From CAUZSH01 sp963582935 (lineage in GTDB: Bacteria; Pseudomonadota; Gammaproteobacteria; Francisellales; Francisellaceae), in contig CAUZSH010000064.1 in assembly GCA_963582935.1 (NCBI GenBank), positions 1 through 12,136 on the forward strand: a DNA stretch of 12,136 nucleotides. The letters are read 5' to 3'. Positions within the stretch are counted from its first letter, which is position 1; every line of letters starts with the position of its first letter. A program made the position numbers and the translations under genes. The notes below the pieces were generated by a model. The model was given only the letters and a program-made list of their open reading frames with translations. It was not told the origin of the DNA and made no database searches. Positions 7,496 through 12,136 of this stretch are shown here, in pieces.

Positions 7496-8509
7496 TTAAA
7501 ACTGTCTTAAAAAACGTAAATCACTTTCGAAGAAAAGGCGCAAATCATTAATGCCATATCTCAACATCGTCAAACGCTCAATGCCCATACCAAAGGCAAA
7601 GCCCTGATATTTTTCTGAGTCAATATTCCCAGCCTTTAAAACATTCGGATGCACCATGCCACAGCCTAAAACTTCTAGCCAGCCTGTTTGCTTACAAACA
7701 CGACAGCCTTTCCCACTACAGATCACGCATTCAATATCCGCTTCGGCAGAAGGCTCTGTAAAAGGAAAGTAAGAAGGTCTAAAGCGCACCTTAAGATCTT
7801 TTTCAAAAAATGAGGATAAAAAGACATGCAGCAACCCTTTAAGATCAGCAAAAGAAGCTTTTTCGTCAATCCAAAGCCCTTCTACTTGATGGAACATCGG
7901 GGTATGTGTCACATCAGAATCACAACGATAAACACGCCCCGGTGCAATCATACGAATCGGTGGGTTATCTCTTTCCATGGTACGAATTTGAACACCGGAA
8001 GTATGCGTTCTTAATACGGTATTCTTATCGAAATAAAAGGTGTCATGCATCGCTCTAGCTGGGTGATGATCTGGGATATTGAGTGCTTCAAAGTTATGGT
8101 AGTCATCTTCAATCTCAGGCCCTGTTTCCACCGTAAATCCGGCTTCCATAAAAAAGGTTTCAATACGTTGAAAGGTGCGTGTCACAGGGTGAATTGTCCC
8201 AACCTCTTGCCCTATTCCTGGCAACGTCACATCAATTTTTTCACTTGAGAGCTTAAGCGCTAATGCTTCTTTTTCTAGCAAAGCTAAACGTGTCGTAATT
8301 TCTTGCTGTAAGGCCTTTTTAACCACATTGACCGCTTGCCCCATCTTGGGCTTTTCTTCTTTCGGCAAACTACTTAAGGATTTCATAACGTCCGTGATCA
8401 ATCCCTTTTTACCTAGATATTTCACACGGATAGATTCTAATGCGTTTTTATCCCGGGCTTCGGCTATGTCTAATAACCCTTTTTCTTGAATGTCTTGAAC
8501 TTGTTGCAT
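7496..8509 (-). CDS. pheS: Phenylalanine--tRNA ligase alpha subunit
   Basis: The 337-aa catalytic subunit has an N-terminal coiled coil that contacts tRNA (about 1-90), then the class II aminoacyl-tRNA synthetase core: motif 1 around HPVTRTFQRIETFF, motif 2 around RMIAPGRVYRCDSDVTHTPMFHQVEG (186-211), and motif 3 GFAFGMGIERLTMLRYG (303-319). It activates phenylalanine with ATP. Compared with E. coli PheS (327 aa) it carries a short insertion with four cysteines, Cys261, Cys264, Cys269 and Cys272 (CVICSGKGCRVC), which could bind zinc; I recall similar inserts in other bacterial PheS. The ATG at 8509 has AGG about 6 bases upstream and sits about 24 bases after the expected transcription start, leaving no room for a PheM-type attenuator. 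It is the first gene of the operon. Confidence 0.97.
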   Translation of the reverse strand: MQQVQDIQEKGLLDIAEARDKNALESIRVKYLGKKGLITDVMKSLSSLPKEEKPKMGQAVNVVKKALQQEITTRLALLEKEALALKLSSEKIDVTLPGIGQEVGTIHPVTRTFQRIETFFMEAGFTVETGPEIEDDYHNFEALNIPDHHPARAMHDTFYFDKNTVLRTHTSGVQIRTMERDNPPIRMIAPGRVYRCDSDVTHTPMFHQVEGLWIDEKASFADLKGLLHVFLSSFFEKDLKVRFRPSYFPFTEPSAEADIECVICSGKGCRVCKQTGWLEVLGCGMVHPNVLKAGNIDSEKYQGFAFGMGIERLTMLRYGINDLRLFFESDLRFLRQF

Positions 8510-8539
8510 ACACCTACCACAATTTTAAAAATGGGGTGT

Positions 8540-8545
8540 ATTATA
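8540..8545 (-). promoter_or_regulatory. -10 box of the pheST-ihfA-ctpA operon
   Basis: A perfect TATAAT on the minus strand lies 31 bases before the pheS ATG. No strong -35 hexamer is visible at 16-18 bases (the best is TAGAGC at 17). The leader would be about 24 bases, too short for the E. coli type of Phe-codon attenuation. Confidence 0.6.
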
Positions 8546-8626
8546 GCGATTTTGGACTAAAAGCTCTAGCGCACTTCAAAATTATTACTATACTTATTAA
8601 AATGCATCTGATTGTAAAGCGTTGCT

Positions 8627-8650
8627 ACGAAAAATAATTAATATTTTCGT
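8627..8650. repeat. AT-rich inverted repeat upstream of the pheS promoter
   Basis: ACGAAAA (8627-8633) and TTTTCGT (8644-8650) are perfect inverted arms around a 10-base AT-only centre. On the minus strand the hairpin starts at the stop codon of the 37-codon ORF at 8650-8763, so it could act as a weak terminator before the pheS promoter. It lacks a GC-rich stem, so a protein-binding site is equally possible. Confidence 0.4.
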
Positions 8651-8763
8651 TACTCATGTGCTAAATCCATTGAATTATATGGCTTCTTGTCAGTTGCTAA
8701 TTGTTTAAGTTGTTCAAGCTGTAAATATAAAACTGTAAAACAACAAAAAAGGTTGTCTTTCAT
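8650..8763 (-). CDS. Possible 37-aa small protein after the fabI remnant
   Basis: An ATG directly after the fabI stop codon (TAA-ATG) opens a 37-codon frame that ends in TAA at 8650. The N-terminus is hydrophobic (LFCCFTVLYLQ) and the rest charged (LEQLKQLATDKKPYNSMDLA), the pattern of a small single-span membrane protein. Translation would depend on coupling to fabI, because no clear Shine-Dalgarno site is present, and fabI here is only a remnant. No family is recognised. The alternative is that its first third is really the fabI transcription terminator (hairpin at 8737-8759) and the frame is chance. Confidence 0.3.
   Translation of the reverse strand: MKDNLFCCFTVLYLQLEQLKQLATDKKPYNSMDLAHE
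8737..8759 (-). terminator. Possible terminator after fabI
   Basis: On the minus strand AAGACAAC and GTTGTTTT form an 8-base stem with one G-U pair around a CTTTTTT loop, 4 bases after the fabI stop codon. The T-rich 3' arm substitutes poorly for a true U-tract. It overlaps the 37-aa ORF at 8650-8763, so at most one of the two readings is likely to be functional. Confidence 0.3.
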
Positions 8764-8874
8764 TTAATCAGATACGGGAATACCGATACAGTGATATCCT
8801 GAATCAACATGTATAATCTCTCCTGTAATACCAGCAGCTAAATCAGAACACAAAAAAGCAGCAGTATTGCCTAC
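8764..8874 (-). pseudogene. fabI: C-terminal remnant of enoyl-ACP reductase FabI
   Basis: Thirty-six sense codons and a TAA read VGNTAAFLCSDLAAGITGEI and end in HVDSGYHCIGIPVSD, the C-terminal end of bacterial FabI (E. coli VGNSAAFLCSDLSAGISGE, then HVDGGF). FabI reduces enoyl-ACP with NADH in the last step of fatty-acid elongation. Only this tail exists: upstream the frame meets a TAG at 8893-8895, and no Rossmann part or YxxxxxxK site is found in any minus-strand frame nearby. The remnant keeps its natural stop codon and has lost the 5' side, where the sequence passes into the unrelated gene starting at 9145. A functional fabI, if needed, must be elsewhere. Confidence 0.75.
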
Positions 8875-9145
8875 GTGGCACCACAATATAGTCTAAATTT
8901 TCAGGATCTAATTCTGATCTAAATAACATATATCCAGTCATGGTCGTATCGTCAAACGGGGATAAAATATGAGGAAGTGAGACTATAAATGAGTCTACGT
9001 AATTTGTTTTCACATAATCTAAACCGCTCAGTTCACCAGCTAAAAACCTGCTCACTTGTGCAAGGTCTAACAGCGGTGTTTTTACGTTCTGATCAATTGA
9101 CACTCTGAATTCATTAGTGTTAGTTAAGCACTCATTTCTTGCCAT
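8843..9145 (-). CDS. Unrecognised gene, 3' end lost at the fabI remnant
   Basis: An ATG at 9145 with GGAG 6 bases upstream opens a real-looking gene (MARNECLTNTNEFRVSIDQN). About 88 residues are protein-like and acidic, including LAGELSGLDYVKTNYVDSF, PFDDTTMTGYMLFRSELDPE and LDYIVV. From about 8880 on, the frame runs out of phase over the fabI tail (RRQYCCFFVF) and stops at 8843, so those last residues are not native. A TTG at 9157 is in frame but covers the ribosome site. I do not recognise a family; no signal peptide or membrane helix is evident. It is divergent from the SDR gene at 9257 and shares a 111-base intergenic region with it, so the two may have arrived as part of one segment. It is probably a truncated gene rather than a functional 100-aa protein. 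Confidence 0.5.
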   Translation of the reverse strand: MARNECLTNTNEFRVSIDQNVKTPLLDLAQVSRFLAGELSGLDYVKTNYVDSFIVSLPHILSPFDDTTMTGYMLFRSELDPENLDYIVVPRRQYCCFFVF

Positions 9146-9208
9146 AGAGTTCTCCAAAATTAAAGGAATAAAATATTCTACGGATAATTATTTAATTCGC
9201 AGTAATAT

Positions 9209-9236
9209 TTGGTTATATTTGCAAAACTAATATATA
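9209..9236 (+). promoter_or_regulatory. Possible promoter of the SDR gene
   Basis: TTGGTT (9209-9214) and TATATA (9231-9236) with a 16-base spacer lie just upstream of the TTG start at 9257. The transcription start would fall near 9243, at the ribosome site, so the leader is very short. Seen by eye; the surrounding DNA is very AT-rich, so chance matches are likely. Confidence 0.35.
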
Positions 9237-9256
9237 GAAAGCAGTAGGTTGTTAAG

Positions 9257-9991
9257 TTGGAAAGGAAAAATGTTGTTATTACAGGAGCGTCAAGCGGAAT
9301 TGGAAGAGCTATAGCTGAATTATTTATCACAAAAAAACATAATGTAATAAATCTAGATATTGTTGATTGTCAGAATGACGAAGTTGATTACATAGCTGTA
9401 GATTTATCAAATGTGAGTGACATTTCCAACGCATTCTCAAAAGTTGAGAAAAAATATAAAACTATCGACGTTCTTATTTCGAATGCAGGAATCCACTATT
9501 CAAACAATATTGAAAACACATCTAAGGATGATTACTTCAAAGTATTAAATACAAATTTAACATCAACATTCTTCTCTATTAAACACACTATTCCAATGAT
9601 GAAAAAAAATGGAGGCAGAATAATAACAATTTCATCAGATCAGTCGGTCATTGCAAAACAGAATTCTGCGATTTATGGTTGCTCGAAAGCTGCAATCATG
9701 CAGCTAACTAAAAATATAGCCCTTGATTATGTTAAATATGGTATTTTTGCAAATTGTATTTCTACCGGAACGATTGACACAAAGCTTTATAGAGATGCGA
9801 TTAACAATTACTGTGAAAGATCAGGTGCTAATTTTGATGATGTGCATCGTGAAGAAGAGAATATGCAGCCAATACATCGACTTGGTAAAGTCGAAGAGGT
9901 CGCGTCATTGGCGTACTATCTGTCAGTTGAGGCGGGAAGTTATATATTGGGGTCTAATATTGTGATGGATGGCGGGTATTCAATTAGATAG
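9257..9991 (+). CDS. Short-chain dehydrogenase/reductase (FabG-like classical SDR)
   Basis: The 244-aa product has every hallmark of a classical SDR: the cofactor motif TGASSGIG (9-16), an acidic residue at the end of the second strand (Asp34 in INLDIVD, favouring NAD(H) over NADP(H)), NAG at 76-78, and the catalytic set Ser127, Tyr140 and Lys144 (YGCSK), with Asn100 as the likely fourth member. The C-terminal IVMDGGYS is also typical. It should oxidise or reduce a hydroxyl or keto group in the cytoplasm; the substrate is not readable. Length equals E. coli FabG, but the NAD-type pocket and isolation from fatty-acid genes make a FabG role less likely. The start is TTG 9257, with AGG 8 bases upstream and an in-frame TAG four codons upstream; no early ATG exists. 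It is more AT-rich than the pheST operon, and its end overlaps the convergent ORF at 9984 by 8 bases. Confidence 0.92.
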   Translation: MERKNVVITGASSGIGRAIAELFITKKHNVINLDIVDCQNDEVDYIAVDLSNVSDISNAFSKVEKKYKTIDVLISNAGIHYSNNIENTSKDDYFKVLNTNLTSTFFSIKHTIPMMKKNGGRIITISSDQSVIAKQNSAIYGCSKAAIMQLTKNIALDYVKYGIFANCISTGTIDTKLYRDAINNYCERSGANFDDVHREEENMQPIHRLGKVEEVASLAYYLSVEAGSYILGSNIVMDGGYSIR

Positions 9992-10250
9992 CAGGGGGTT
10001 TTCGTGTCCTGCGGCTCAACGTATATAGAAGGACTCCAAAGATGTCGATGTCTTTGGAGTATTTTGCAGGCTTGTTTGTTTTATGATCGACAAGGATCAT
10101 ATCAACACCTTTTACGATACAATTGAAGATTTTGTACGACCCATCTTTAGATTCAACTAAAACAGTTTCTCCGCCAAAAACGTCACTATTTTTCTCGAAG
10201 ACAAGTTTTTTGTCCAATGTTTTGCACGATCTATATACAGTTAAAATCAT
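9984..10250 (-). CDS. Small protein resembling the C-terminal part of an S24/LexA-like domain
   Basis: An 88-aa frame starts at ATG 10250, overlapping the preceding gene's stop by 4 bases (ATGA), so it is translationally coupled to it. The stretch GGETVLVESKDGSYKIFN and then KYSKDIDIFGVLLYTLSRR resembles the end of S24-family phage repressors and UmuD-like proteins (a strand pair around a DG turn, then D-I-E-I-x-G-x-V). It contains no Gly-Asp-Ser-Met nucleophile segment, no N-terminal DNA-binding helix-turn-helix, and no lysine in the usual place, so neither autocleavage nor operator binding is expected. The family link is a weak pattern match by eye. The last residues (RTRKPPAI) overlap the convergent SDR gene and may be non-native. 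It is the third gene after endA; no function is assigned. Confidence 0.6.
   Translation of the reverse strand: MILTVYRSCKTLDKKLVFEKNSDVFGGETVLVESKDGSYKIFNCIVKGVDMILVDHKTNKPAKYSKDIDIFGVLLYTLSRRTRKPPAI
10033..10060. repeat. Perfect 10-bp inverted repeat inside the S24-like ORF
   Basis: ACTCCAAAGA (10033-10042) and TCTTTGGAGT (10051-10060) are perfect inverted arms with an 8-base loop. It lies 41 bases after the SDR stop and is followed on the plus strand by ATTTTG, so it could weakly terminate the SDR transcript although it lies in the coding sequence of the convergent gene (codons for SKDIDIFG). It could also be a chance product of those codons. Confidence 0.45.
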
Positions 10251-10480
10251 AGAGGGGAGTCATGCTTCCACTCTCTCAGATTCATCTTAATCAAAGCATC
10301 ATACCCTTTCTGAGCCTTAATCGAGTCAATTGCTGATTCAATTGCAATGGCCGTACCCTTCCCTTGGTCTTCATTATCATATATTTTTGGAACTTGTACC
10401 GACATTACTTCATAGCATGTATTGCCATCACGCATGAATTCACAATCAAAAGTTAAAGTAAAAATATTATTTTCTGTCAT
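10247..10480 (-). CDS. Hypothetical 77-aa acidic protein in the endA operon
   Basis: The frame starts at ATG 10480 with AAGGAAG 6 bases upstream, one of the best ribosome sites in the window, 11 bases after the endA stop. It ends in an ATGA overlap with the next gene. The protein begins with a likely beta-strand pair (NIFTLTFDCEFMRDGNTCYE) and continues with a helical part (AIAIESAIDSIKAQKGYDAL), ending in KHDSPL. Two cysteines (Cys13, Cys22) are present; there is no signal peptide or membrane segment. I do not recognise the family. The tight coupling suggests it works together with its downstream neighbour; a cytoplasmic location separates it from the secreted nuclease encoded first in the operon. 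Confidence 0.7.
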   Translation of the reverse strand: MTENNIFTLTFDCEFMRDGNTCYEVMSVQVPKIYDNEDQGKGTAIAIESAIDSIKAQKGYDALIKMNLREWKHDSPL

Positions 10481-10491
10481 GGCTGTCTTCC

Positions 10492-11235
10492 TTATTTGCC
10501 TTGCAGTGCTTCAATACGTTTTTTTCTTTCCAGCTCCCATGCGGTTACAGGATATTTTAAATCCCATATTTGCATCATTTTAAGCTGTTGTTTTGATAAC
10601 TTAATGCCATATTTCTGTGACATGTATAGATAATCACGAGCGATAAAACCCTTAGTATAATCGGCAGGATAGGTTTTTCTTTCTTTGAAGTTCGTTGTGA
10701 TAGGACAGTTACCGTATTGTCCTTTGATGCTTCTATTGGTGTCCGCATAACGATAATTTGAACGATCACCATTTACCTCACCAATAGCAGGCACCAGGTT
10801 CATCATGTCGGCTTGCATTAATCTGTATTTGGCTGAAACCTTGGTGCAACATCGACGACCTTTGTAGCTTTTACCTTTTGAATTGACACACATTGCATCA
10901 CCATTACGCCAACATGCCAAAGGCTTACCAAAATTCTCCGCTGGCATCACATGCTCCCACTCTATGCGAGAAGCACGTTTTTTATTTTTGCGGTAATGGA
11001 ATCCATCTTGCACTGGATCAACAACAGCTTTTTCTTTACCTTTTGCCCGCTTAATGTCAAAAGGTACTTGGCAATAAAATGTTTCATGGTGGTCATAGTA
11101 GACCTTTTTGAGTAGTGTTTTTTTCGCCTTTGAAAATGATTGATTACCCGCTAATGGCGCGGTGGCGGCATAGGTTGTCAAAGAGGCCATAACAAATAAT
11201 GGTACGGCACCCAAAATTATAAATATCTTTTTCAA
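10492..11235 (-). CDS. endA: Periplasmic or secreted endonuclease I (EndA/Dns/Vvn family)
   Basis: The 247-aa protein has a signal peptide (MKKIFIILGAVPLFVMASLT, cleavage probably near residue 23 after TYA) followed by the endonuclease I domain. The beta-beta-alpha metal site reads RIEWEHVMPAENFG (90-103; candidate Glu94 and His95) and is followed by ADMMNLVPAIGEVNGDRSNY (142-161; candidate Mg ligand Asn146). Six cysteines after the signal (55, 108, 116, 129, 130, 177) would form disulfides, as in the family. These enzymes cut DNA and often RNA non-specifically outside the cytoplasm. The start is TTG 11235: it gives a perfect signal peptide, although no Shine-Dalgarno site is obvious. A nearby ATG at 11248 is out of frame. 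It is the first gene of a likely operon with the two small ORFs downstream. The 102 bases upstream (11236-11337) hold no gene and no promoter I can support. Confidence 0.93.
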   Translation of the reverse strand: MKKIFIILGAVPLFVMASLTTYAATAPLAGNQSFSKAKKTLLKKVYYDHHETFYCQVPFDIKRAKGKEKAVVDPVQDGFHYRKNKKRASRIEWEHVMPAENFGKPLACWRNGDAMCVNSKGKSYKGRRCCTKVSAKYRLMQADMMNLVPAIGEVNGDRSNYRYADTNRSIKGQYGNCPITTNFKERKTYPADYTKGFIARDYLYMSQKYGIKLSKQQLKMMQIWDLKYPVTAWELERKKRIEALQGK

Positions 11236-11337
11236 TGTGGTTATTCATAATAAATTTATATTGTGCTTTCTAGTCTACTAATAGGACCCGTGTTAAGCTA
11301 GCTGCGTTTACGGACCACCCCTAAATTGGAAAGGATT

Positions 11338-11718
11338 TCATCTGCTCATCGTATAATCCCCAAGTGATAATTTTGAATATATTTCTAATGACTTTCTGCT
11401 CTCATGCCCTGAATATGGCTGGATCATCGCATCATCAACGCCTCTTTTCTTCATCCAGGTAAATAAAAAATGTCTGAGTTTGTGGGGTGAAATTGAGTAC
11501 TCTAGCCCTGCTTCATCAGAGTATTTTTGCAAAATCTTGCGGATCCCTCGATCTGAATATGGTTTTTTCCAGTTGGATTCAAACAAATAAGTCGCTTTTT
11601 CCTTCCTAGCGCTGGCCATATGCACCGCCAATACTTCCATAAAGGCGTTTGGGAACGGAACTATTCTATCTTTACTGCCTTTCCCTTGGTTGATCCTTAT
11701 TTGGCAACGCTCTAAGTC
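11338..11718 (-). pseudogene. C-terminal remnant of a tyrosine recombinase/integrase
   Basis: In one minus-strand frame the sequence reads DLERCQIRINQGKGSKDRIV, continues through PFPNAF, and contains SPHKLRHFLFTW, GHESRKSLEIYSKLS and a TGA at 11338. These are the catalytic-domain parts of a phage-type tyrosine recombinase: the beta-hairpin Lys (GKGSKDR), the His-x-x-Arg box (HKLRH), the second His (SGH) and the nucleophile Tyr in IYSKLS. The N-terminal DNA-binding domain and the first catalytic Arg are missing because similarity ends near 11718, where the sequence passes into an HU gene fragment on the other strand. An ATG at 11622 could start about 95 residues of it, but such a fragment could not recombine DNA. 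The intact parent was probably a mobile-element integrase of this genome. Confidence 0.8.
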
Positions 11719-11731
11719 CGGGCTTAACCCG

Positions 11732-11860
11732 TTTGAAGTTAAACACCGTGCAGAACGTCAAGGTCGTAATTTACAAACTGGTGAGCCAATGACTATTAAA
11801 GCGCATAAGGTTGTTAGCTTTAAAGCTGGTAAGACTTTGAAAGATGCGATTAATCAATAA
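11732..11860 (+). pseudogene. C-terminal remnant of a second HU-family gene
   Basis: Forty-two sense codons and a TAA read FEVKHRAERQGRNLQTGEPM and end in VSFKAGKTLKDAINQ, the second half of an HU protein. It aligns without gaps to residues 58-98 of the complete HU encoded at 2959-3255, but differs at many positions, so it is a paralogue and not a recent copy. The N-terminal dimerisation helices are missing. The DNA-intercalating proline of the arm (GRNPxTG) is a leucine here, as expected after loss of constraint or before it in a specialised copy. The fragment is joined head-on to the integrase remnant within about 13 bases (11719-11731). Confidence 0.8.
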
Positions 11861-11863
11861 CAC

Positions 11864-12127
11864 CTAGACCACACCACAATTGTAAATATCCACTATCGGG
11901 ATTGTTAGGCCTTTAGTTTTGGTTTCGTTATGATTGGTTTTAGAGCCATGCACCCTATCACCGTAACCTACAGGCACGTTGTTGGTGTGTTTGATGGTGA
12001 TTGAGCCACAAGAAAATGTTTAGGAATTTATAATAACAATGTTGTTTGAAAGCACCCTGCTACTTTCACTCACAACAACACCAACGACGCTCAAACTAAT
12101 CATAATAATCACACTTGCTACTCTCAT
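11864..12127 (-). pseudogene. Small secreted-protein-like frame with an in-frame stop
   Basis: From an ATG at 12127 a frame begins MRVASVIIMISLSVVGVVVS, which looks like a signal peptide or anchor, and runs 35 codons to a TAA at 12020-12022. The same frame then stays open for 51 codons (SCGSITIKHTNNVPVGYGD, then KGLTIPIVDIYNCGVV) to a TAG at 11864-11866, three bases from the convergent HU remnant. The continuous composition across the TAA suggests one gene of about 86 codons damaged by a nonsense mutation. The two cysteines of the second part could form a disulfide in an exported protein. The start may lie beyond the window edge. No family is recognised, and chance openness cannot be excluded. 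Confidence 0.35.
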
Positions 12128-12136
12128 ACATAACCC

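Noticed and set aside
1..12136. CRISPR array or tandem repeats
   Set aside because: No regularly spaced repeat of 20 bases or more was seen anywhere in the window.

Overview
The window is AT-rich DNA from a gammaproteobacterium. The lineage call rests on the contiguous order pheS-pheT-ihfA, on IHF-alpha and FabI sequences of gammaproteobacterial type, and on a periplasmic endonuclease I. The many broken genes and the AT-richness would suit a Legionellales- or Thiotrichales-like, possibly host-associated organism, but that finer placement is inference.

Layout: (1) 1-1138, minus: an MFS transporter of the metabolite:H+ symporter type, cut by the window edge. (2) 1294-1656, plus: the 3' part of an unrecognised, apparently damaged gene. 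(3) 1646-2695, minus: a full-length DinB-like Y-family polymerase that has lost its catalytic and nucleotide-binding residues but keeps a beta-clamp-binding tail. (4) 2959-3255, plus: an HU-type DNA-binding protein. (5) 8509 down to 3344, minus: a compact housekeeping operon, pheS-pheT-ihfA-ctpA, with a good -10 box upstream of pheS. (6) 8563-9991: a patched region with a possible 37-aa ORF, the last 37 codons of fabI, an unrecognised gene that has lost its 3' end at the fabI remnant, and a divergent SDR oxidoreductase. (7) 11235 down to 9984, minus: endonuclease I followed by two small, tightly coupled ORFs, the second resembling the end of an S24/LexA-like repressor domain. (8) 11338-12136: a scrapyard holding a tyrosine-recombinase C-terminus joined head-on to the C-terminus of a second HU paralogue, then a small secreted-protein-like frame with an in-frame stop.

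The core operon links phenylalanyl-tRNA charging, nucleoid structure (IHF-alpha) and a periplasmic S41 protease. The regions on either side look like accessory DNA shaped by recombination. The most interesting item is the catalytically dead Pol IV-like protein, which resembles ImuB in logic (no catalysis, clamp binding kept) but has the length and domain plan of DinB and no visible ImuA or DnaE2 partner here.
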